From positions 1 through 27,429 of the forward strand of contig JBHORA010000101.1 of assembly GCA_042408535.1 (NCBI GenBank): a stretch of DNA of 27,429 nt. The letters run 5' to 3'. Both the position numbers and the translations under genes were made by a program. How positions within the stretch are numbered: position 1 is the first letter of the stretch; each line of letters begins with the position of its first letter. Shown in pieces: positions 22,760-27,429 of this stretch. The stretch comes from BPIH01 sp042408535. Its GTDB lineage: Bacteria > Chloroflexota > Limnocylindria > Limnocylindrales > CSP1-4. Below the pieces are notes generated by a model that was not told the DNA's origin, searched no databases, and saw only the letters and a list, made by a program, of their open reading frames with translations.

Positions 22760-24421
22760 ATGGCGACTCTCGAGGACGTCCGCTCGGCCCTCTTTCCGGC
22801 GGCCCGACCCGTCGGGAGTCCCGGCCCCGAGCGCCTCGCCGTTCAGGTCAGCTGGGTCCGCGTCCTCCGGGCTCGAGTGCCAGCCTTCGACGCTCTCGAA
22901 CCCGGCGACCTCGCCATCGTCCCCGCCTCCGCCCTCCGGGTCGTCGCCCCCGGGCCGGCCGAGACGGCAGCCCTCGTGGGAGCCCTCGTCCGGGCCCGCG
23001 CCGCCGGCTGCTGCATCGTCGGCGAGGAGTCGGCATCGGAGGAGCCCAATCGCTCTCTCGCCCCGAGCGAGGCCCTCGCCCTCGCCGCCGCGAATGCCGG
23101 CCTGCCGACGTTCCGTCTCCCGGACGCCGACCCCGTTGCCCTCGAACGGAGCGTCATCGGGCTCCTCGTCAACCGCCGGGCCGAGCTCGAGCACCAGGCG
23201 GCTCGCCTCGAAGGCCAGCTCGAACGGCTCGCTCTCGCCGGAGCCGATCTCCAGGCCCTCGTCGGGGCCATCGCCGGGGTCCTCGGACGGGCCGTCGTCC
23301 TCGAGGGGCGAACCGGGACCGCCCTCGCCGTCCACGCTCCACCGGATCGACCGGAGGCCGTCGCCGCCGTCCACGCCTATCACGCCCGGGGGGAGGGGGT
23401 CGTCCTTCGGGCGGTCCTGCCCGGCATCGAGGCCGCTCCGACGACGGCGGTGATCCGCCCGGCCCCGGCAAGAGCCGAGCGATCTTTTGGGCGCCCGGTG
23501 GACGACCGGGACGGCGGCTCGATCCTTTCTCCTCGGCGACATCGGCCCGAGGCGAGCTCGGGGGCGCTCGTCATCCTCGGCGACCGGCCGGCAACCGAAT
23601 TCGAGCGGGTCGCCGCCGAGCGGATTGCCGGGCTCCTCGCCCTCGAGATCGTTCGCGGCGACGCCGCTCGCCGGATCGCCGAACGGGAGCGGGGGGCCGA
23701 GGGACTGCCGGCCGACGGGCCGCCGTGGGTCGTCCTCGTCGCCCGCCAGGGCGGCCCTCCCGACTCGCCGGCGGCCCTCGCGATCCGCGAAGCCGTCCGG
23801 CGCGAGATCCGCCTCCTCGCTCCCCTCGGACGCCTCGTCCTCCGCGGCGATGCCGAGAGTCTCGAGATCCGGGCCGTCCTCGCCGCCGACGCCGCCGATC
23901 CCGGCGGCCTCGCTCTCGCCCGCCAGATCGCCGACCTCCTCGGTCGCCGGGTGGCGGTCTCGCGGCCCTTCGAGCGGCCATCCGAGCGGGCCGTCGCCGA
24001 AGCCGAGGCCCGCTCGACCCTCGAGGCGGCTGAGAGCCTCGATGCCGCGGGCGCTCCACCCGGATCGATCGTCCGGGCCGATCGCCTCGCCGCCTACCGG
24101 CTCTTGAGCGTCCTGCACAACCTACCCGAGGGACGGCGCCACGCCCGTGCTCTCCTCGCGCCGCTCCTCAGCGGCCGGCCGGCGGCCGTGCGGCAGCGCC
24201 TGGCGACCCTCCGGGCCGTCCTCGAGACCGGCGGCCCCGCCGAAGCCGCCGCCGTCCTCGGCGTCCACCGGAACACGATCGCCTACCGGCTCCGCCGGAT
24301 CGAAGCCCTGACCGGCTGGAACCTCGGCGACCGAGAGCTTCGCCTCCCGCTCGCTCTCGCCCTCTCTCTTGTGCAATCTGAACTACTGAGCGAAACCGAA
24401 CCGCAACCTCGGGGCCGCTGA
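22760..24421 (+). CDS. PucR-family transcriptional regulator
   Basis: This 553-residue regulator has a PucR-type N-terminal domain (about residues 1-130), recognisable from VSWVRVLRARVPAFDALEPGDLAIVPASAL, and a C-terminal HTH_30 domain (about 470-540) with LRAVLETGGPAEAAAVLGVHRNTIAYRLRRIEALTGWNL. The centre contains a GAF-like region with two Arg/Gly-rich insertions and no recognised cofactor site. Family members control purine, amino-acid or nitrogen-source use. The ATG at 22760 lies 25 bases after resB; no strong ribosome-binding site precedes it. The stop at 24421 is 82 bases before glnA, whose promoter holds an inverted repeat, so regulation of glnA by this protein is plausible but untested. 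Its codon use matches the neighbours. Confidence 0.88.
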   Translation: MATLEDVRSALFPAARPVGSPGPERLAVQVSWVRVLRARVPAFDALEPGDLAIVPASALRVVAPGPAETAALVGALVRARAAGCCIVGEESASEEPNRSLAPSEALALAAANAGLPTFRLPDADPVALERSVIGLLVNRRAELEHQAARLEGQLERLALAGADLQALVGAIAGVLGRAVVLEGRTGTALAVHAPPDRPEAVAAVHAYHARGEGVVLRAVLPGIEAAPTTAVIRPAPARAERSFGRPVDDRDGGSILSPRRHRPEASSGALVILGDRPATEFERVAAERIAGLLALEIVRGDAARRIAERERGAEGLPADGPPWVVLVARQGGPPDSPAALAIREAVRREIRLLAPLGRLVLRGDAESLEIRAVLAADAADPGGLALARQIADLLGRRVAVSRPFERPSERAVAEAEARSTLEAAESLDAAGAPPGSIVRADRLAAYRLLSVLHNLPEGRRHARALLAPLLSGRPAAVRQRLATLRAVLETGGPAEAAAVLGVHRNTIAYRLRRIEALTGWNLGDRELRLPLALALSLVQSELLSETEPQPRGR

Positions 24422-24429
24422 GCCGCTGG

Positions 24430-24475
24430 TAGAGTCGTGCCGTCACGACCACTGGGCGAAACCCTTCGTGCCCAG
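24430..24475 (+). promoter_or_regulatory. glnA promoter, possible operator and structured leader
   Basis: TAGAGT at 24430-24435 is a possible -10 box. GTCGTG/CACGAC (24434-24439 and 24444-24449) is a perfect 6-base inverted repeat with a four-base spacer, lying over the box and the expected start site, as an operator would. Just downstream CTGGGCGAA pairs with TTC and GCCCAG (24452-24475) as a 9-base-pair hairpin with a two-base bulge, which would fold in the leader about 30 bases before the TTG start. Confidence 0.4.
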
Positions 24476-24503
24476 CGCCACAGTTCACGGTAAGGAGGCC
24501 GCG

Positions 24504-25862
24504 TTGGCGGAAGCGATCGCGCCGGAGGCGCGCGAAAAGATCGAACGGGCGAAGGCGAACGGGATCCGCTTCGTCCAGCTCCAGTTCACCGACATCCTCG
24601 GGGCCGTGAAGGCGGTCACGATCCCGATCCACCAGCTCGAGGGCTCGGTCGCCCACGGCACCTGGTTCGACGGCAGCTCCATCGAGGGCTTCACCCGGAT
24701 CGCCGAGTCGGACCAGTACCTCATGCCGGACATGGACACCTTCGCCGAGATCCCCTGGCAGCCGGCTTCCGGCCCCCGGGGCACGGCGCGGGTCATTTGC
24801 GACGTCTACACGCCGCGGGGCGAGCCCTTCGTCGGTGACCCGCGGTACGTCCTCCGCCGCCAGGTCGAGCGGGCCCGGAAGCTCGGCTACATCGTGAACA
24901 TGGGTCCCGAGCTCGAGTTCTTCCTCTTCCGACGGGAGAACGGCGCAATCAAGCCGCTCCCCCACGACGAGGCCGGCTACTTCGACTTCTCGACCGACCT
25001 CGCCCAGGAGATCCGCCAAGACATGGTCGACGCCCTCGAGGCCTTCGGGATCCGGGTCGAAGCCGCCCACCACGAGGTCGCCGTCGGCCAGCACGAGATC
25101 GACTTCGAGTACGCCGACGCCCTCCGGACGGCCGACAACGCGATCACCTTCAAGTTCACCCTGAAGGCGATCGCCAACCAGCACGGTCTCTACGCGACCT
25201 TCATGCCGAAGCCGATCTTCGGGATCAACGGCTCGGGTATGCACACCCACCAGTCCCTCTACTCCATCGCTGAGGGCCGGAATGCCTTCGCCGACCCGTC
25301 GAACGAGTACGGCCTCTCGGATGTCGCCCGCTCGTACATGGCCGGCATCCTCGCCCACGCTCGGGGGATGAGCGCCGTTCTCGCCCCCCTCGTGAACTCC
25401 TACAAGCGGCTCGTCCCCGGCTACGAGGCGCCGACGTACCTGACCTGGGGCCGGACGAACCGCTCGGCCCTCATCCGAGTCCCGAAGGTCTCGCCCGGCA
25501 AGTCGATCGAGGGCACCCGGGTCGAGGTCCGCTGCCCCGATCCCTCCTCGAACACGTACCTCGCCTTCGCCGTCATGATCGCCGCCGGCCTCGACGGCGT
25601 CGAGCGTGGTCTCGAGCTCGGCGAGCCGGTCGAGGAGTCGGTCTTCGAAATGGACGAGGTCCGCCTCAAGGAGAAGGGGATCCGGGAGCTGCCGGGCACC
25701 CTCGCCGAGGCGATCGACGAGCTCGAGAAGGACCCGGTCATCTGCGAGGCCCTCGGGGACCACGTCCTCTCCCACTTCGTCGAAGCGAAACGGGCTGAGT
25801 GGAACGAGTACCGGATGCAGGTCACCCAGTGGGAGATTGACCGCTACCTCGAGGCCTACTGA
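24504..25862 (+). CDS. glnA: Glutamine synthetase, type I alpha
   Basis: The enzyme forms glutamine from glutamate, ammonia and ATP in the cytoplasm, as a dodecamer. From TTG 24504 it has 452 residues, the length of the short GSI-alpha group. Motifs in order are IRFVQLQFTDILGAVKAVTIP, WFDGSSIEGF, MGPELEFFLF, HHEVAVGQHEIDF, NGSGMHTHQSLY, KRLVPGYEAPTYLTWGRTNRSALIRVP and RVEVRCPDPSSNTYLAFAVMIAAGLDG. The adenylylation tyrosine of the beta group is absent: the region reads ESVFEMDEVRLKEKGIRELPGTL. Control is therefore probably transcriptional or by feedback. AAGGAGG at 24492-24498 lies five bases before TTG 24504 and decides this start; an in-frame GTG at 24468 would add 12 residues and place the ribosome-binding site inside the gene. 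Confidence 0.97.
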   Translation: MAEAIAPEAREKIERAKANGIRFVQLQFTDILGAVKAVTIPIHQLEGSVAHGTWFDGSSIEGFTRIAESDQYLMPDMDTFAEIPWQPASGPRGTARVICDVYTPRGEPFVGDPRYVLRRQVERARKLGYIVNMGPELEFFLFRRENGAIKPLPHDEAGYFDFSTDLAQEIRQDMVDALEAFGIRVEAAHHEVAVGQHEIDFEYADALRTADNAITFKFTLKAIANQHGLYATFMPKPIFGINGSGMHTHQSLYSIAEGRNAFADPSNEYGLSDVARSYMAGILAHARGMSAVLAPLVNSYKRLVPGYEAPTYLTWGRTNRSALIRVPKVSPGKSIEGTRVEVRCPDPSSNTYLAFAVMIAAGLDGVERGLELGEPVEESVFEMDEVRLKEKGIRELPGTLAEAIDELEKDPVICEALGDHVLSHFVEAKRAEWNEYRMQVTQWEIDRYLEAY

Positions 25863-25882
25863 CGGCTCGATCTCCACGTCAT

Positions 25883-25907
25883 GCTCGGAGGGCGCGAGCC
25901 TCCGAGC
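25883..25907 (+). terminator. Hairpin, possible first terminator of glnA
   Basis: GCTCGGAGG and CCTCCGAGC form a perfect 9-base stem with a seven-base loop, starting 21 bases after the glnA stop. No T-run follows, so it may stabilise the 3' end rather than stop transcription. Confidence 0.5.
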
Positions 25908-25934
25908 CCCAACCTCGCTGGTGCGCAGCCGGAG

Positions 25935-25964
25935 CGGGCGGACTCTCGTTCGAGGGTCCGCCCG
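25935..25964 (+). terminator. Strong hairpin, likely terminator of glnA
   Basis: A 13-base-pair stem (with one T-G pair) closes on a GTTC loop. The flank GTTCGGTTTCGGG supplies a few T residues. It is the best terminator candidate in the window and lies about 70 bases after glnA. Confidence 0.6.
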
Positions 25965-26078
25965 GTTCGGTTTCGGGGCAGGCCGAGGCGCTCCGCGTCG
26001 TCGGCCGGCCTCCAAGTCTCCTCCATGGTGCAAGGACGGACGTGGGCGGGGTGATCTGGGGCCGTGCGTCTAGCAGCT

Positions 26079-26152
26079 CGGCGGCCCGAGCGCCGCGCGC
26101 TCAGAACACCAATTGGCCCGGCGGCCCGAGCGCCGTGCGCTCAGAACACCAA
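26079..26152 (+). repeat. Direct repeat A, two 34-base copies
   Basis: Copies lie at 26079-26112 and 26119-26152 with one mismatch. The unit starts CGGCGGCCCGAGCGCCG and ends in CTCAGAACACCAA. The period is 40 bases. Confidence 0.9.
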
Positions 26153-26236
26153 ACCCGGGCTGTGGGGCGAAGGGAAGCGGCCGATTCGGCGCCTTTGTTG
26201 CGCGACGAACACCACATGGCGGGTGCGCGGGCCCTC

Positions 26237-26355
26237 GATCCGGGGCATGCGGCCCTTTTGGTGTTCCTTGCACACGCCGGCCGGCGAGCGGCCGGCAGGT
26301 AGGCGGCGGATCCGGTGCATGCGGCCCTTTTGGTGTTCCTTTCACACGCCGGCCG
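26237..26355 (+). repeat. Direct repeat B, two 47-base copies
   Basis: Copies lie at 26237-26283 and 26309-26355 with two mismatches and a 72-base period. The unit contains GCATGCGGCCCTTTTGGTGT, then CACACGCCGGCCG. TTTGGTGTTC within it is the reverse complement of the end of repeat A. A 7-base-pair hairpin GCCGGCC/GGCCGGC (26276-26296) follows the first copy. Confidence 0.9.
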
Positions 26356-26420
26356 ACCACTGGCGGCGGGGCCAGAGCCGCCCGCGGCTTCGGTTCGGTC
26401 AGTGTGTGAGTCGGTCCCGG

Positions 26421-27429
26421 TCAGCCGACGGCGGTGCCCAGGAGAGAACCGATGCCGAAGGTGATGGCCGCCGCGGCGAGACCGAAGGCGAGGGAGCGGA
26501 GGCCGGACCGCCAGGGGTTCCGACCGGTGAGGAGGGTGATGGCGGCGCCGAGGCCGAAGAGGGCGAAACCCGAGAGGATCGCCGAGGCGACGATGGCGGC
26601 GACTCCGGAGGCGACGAGGAAGGGGAGGACGGGGACGACGGCTCCGGTCGCGAAGAGGAGGAAGGAGGCGAACGCCGCCGTCCAGGCCGAGCCCCCGAGC
26701 TCCTCGGGGTCGATCCCGAGCTCCTCGCGGGCCATCGTGTCGAGGGCGATCGCCGGATCGCCGCTGACGATCCGGTGGGCGAGCCGCCGCGCCTCCTCGG
26801 TCGGCAGGCCCTTCGCTTCGTAGATGAGCCGGAGCTCCTCTTCCTCTTCGCTCGGGAAGACCCGGAGCTCCTCGGCCTCGGTCGCGATCTGGCTCTCGTG
26901 GAGCTCGCGGGCGCTCTGGACGCTCAGCCACTCGCCGAGGGCCATCGAGAGCGATCCCGCGAGGAGACCGGCGATCCCGGCGATGAGGACCGGAGGCCCG
27001 CCGCCGCTCGCCCCGGCAACGCCCATGACGAGGCTGAAGTTCGAGACGAGGCCGTCGTTCGCCCCGAGGACGCCGGCCCGGAGGGCGTTGCCGCCGATCG
27101 CCCGGTGGCGACCTTCGAAGCGAGCGAGCATCGCCCCCGAGGCGCCGCCCGTGATCGTGTGGAGGAGGCGGGCGTGGGAGCGCTCGTCGGCCGGGAGGGA
27201 GGTCCCGGCGGCCTCGGGCTGGTCGTCGTACATCGTCCGGCCCTCGCGCTCCTCGAGGGCCATGATCGGGGCCACGGTCCCGGCTCCGAAGCGACGAGCG
27301 AGGAAGGCGAGGATCCGGGCCCGGAGGGTGGGCCGGAGCTCGGTCGCTGCCCCAGCCTCGCGGAGCCGGTCTCGCCAGAGGGCGGCGTGGCGGTCTTCGG
27401 TCTGGGCGAGGCGGAGATAGAGGGTGGCG
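26421..27429 (-). CDS. Ferritin-like/VIT1 fusion membrane protein (MbfA-like), 5' end outside the window
   Basis: The minus-strand frame is open to the end of the window, giving about 335 residues without a start. The visible N-terminal part, YLRLAQTEDRHAALWRDRL, has the ExxH pattern of a ferritin/rubrerythrin helix and is followed by a linker. The C-terminal part is a VIT1/CCC1 transporter: GGNALRAGVLGANDGLVSNFSLVMGVAGAS (membrane segment 1), SLSMALGEWLSVQSARELHESQI, a charged cytoplasmic helix region with many Glu, then three membrane segments ending GIGSLLGTAVG. Family members move Fe2+ or Mn2+ out of the cytoplasm, and the ferritin part probably binds iron for the transporter. An internal GTG at 27275 would leave a normal-looking VIT1 protein but discard conserved ferritin-like sequence. 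It converges on glnA. Confidence 0.9.
   Translation of the reverse strand, partial: ATLYLRLAQTEDRHAALWRDRLREAGAATELRPTLRARILAFLARRFGAGTVAPIMALEEREGRTMYDDQPEAAGTSLPADERSHARLLHTITGGASGAMLARFEGRHRAIGGNALRAGVLGANDGLVSNFSLVMGVAGASGGGPPVLIAGIAGLLAGSLSMALGEWLSVQSARELHESQIATEAEELRVFPSEEEEELRLIYEAKGLPTEEARRLAHRIVSGDPAIALDTMAREELGIDPEELGGSAWTAAFASFLLFATGAVVPVLPFLVASGVAAIVASAILSGFALFGLGAAITLLTGRNPWRSGLRSLAFGLAAAAITFGIGSLLGTAVG

Larger units (their letters stand above)
25863..26420. other. 558-base convergent intergenic region
   Basis: This gap lies between the stop of glnA on + and the stop of the VIT1 gene on -. It holds two strong hairpins (25883-25907 and 25935-25964), then a cluster of two different repeat families joined by the shared motif GAACACCA. 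Short readings exist on both strands but they are Arg/Pro-rich and owe their repetitive peptides to the DNA repeats. I see no credible gene. Confidence 0.7.

Noticed and set aside
24436..24503. glnA or glutamine riboswitch
   Set aside because: The leader hairpin does not show the conserved core of the known glutamine-binding RNA motifs.
26079..26355. CRISPR array
   Set aside because: There are only two copies of each unit, spacers are unequal and there are no cas genes.
26070..26409. Repetitive peptides in the convergent gap
   Set aside because: The repeated peptides follow from the DNA repeats; there is no ribosome-binding site and no domain.

Overview
The window is a high-GC bacterial chromosome segment with tight gene packing, frequent GTG starts and many 4-base GTGA/ATGA stop-start overlaps. 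The gene set suggests a Chloroflexota-like lineage (Limnocylindria/Ellin6529 type), but this rests on overall style and not on a marker gene. Supporting hints are a membrane-anchored PrsA/SurA-like foldase next to a YabN-type MazG, an unadenylylated GSI-alpha glutamine synthetase, a ResB protein and TANNAT-type -10 boxes. I hold the phylum at moderate confidence only.

Region 1 (1-10429) is a surface-polysaccharide locus. Three related GT4-type glycosyltransferases (the first only as its 3' end) run on + with GTGA overlaps. They converge on a minus-strand operon encoding an ABC-2 polysaccharide export permease, its ATPase and a glycosyltransferase with a large unexplained C-terminal extension. 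Divergent from the permease are two more glycosyltransferases and a UDP-sugar dehydrogenase of the WbpA/TviB/UDP-ManNAc-DH type. Together these genes would make an activated uronic-acid-type sugar, build a glycan on the cytoplasmic face and export it.

Region 2 (10580-15016) is housekeeping: a membrane-anchored peptidyl-prolyl isomerase with about two and a half parvulin units, MazG with a relic of the YabN methylase domain, RNase PH and the RdgB/HAM1 (d)ITP/XTP pyrophosphatase. tRNA-Pro(UGG) follows at 15144-15220.

Region 3 (15295-24421) holds an MFS transporter, two short tandem-repeat tracts, a small lipoprotein, an Lrp/AsnC regulator, a seven-TM GGDEF diguanylate cyclase, a Cys/Met-metabolism PLP enzyme, ResB and a PucR-type regulator. 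ResB is unusual: its conserved first membrane segment has no ATG, GTG or TTG upstream in any frame, but has an ATC codon behind a strong Shine-Dalgarno sequence.

Region 4 (24504-27429) contains glnA (apparently a TTG start) with a structured leader, a 558-base convergent spacer with two strong hairpins and an unusual cluster of repeats built around GAACACCA, and the 3' part of an MbfA-like ferritin-VIT1 fusion that runs off the window.

No CRISPR array, prophage, insertion sequence or recognised defence system was seen. The most interesting points are the probable ATC start of resB, the MazG fossil domain, the recurrent leaderless-type promoters, the GAACACCA repeat cluster and the glycosyltransferase C-terminal extension.
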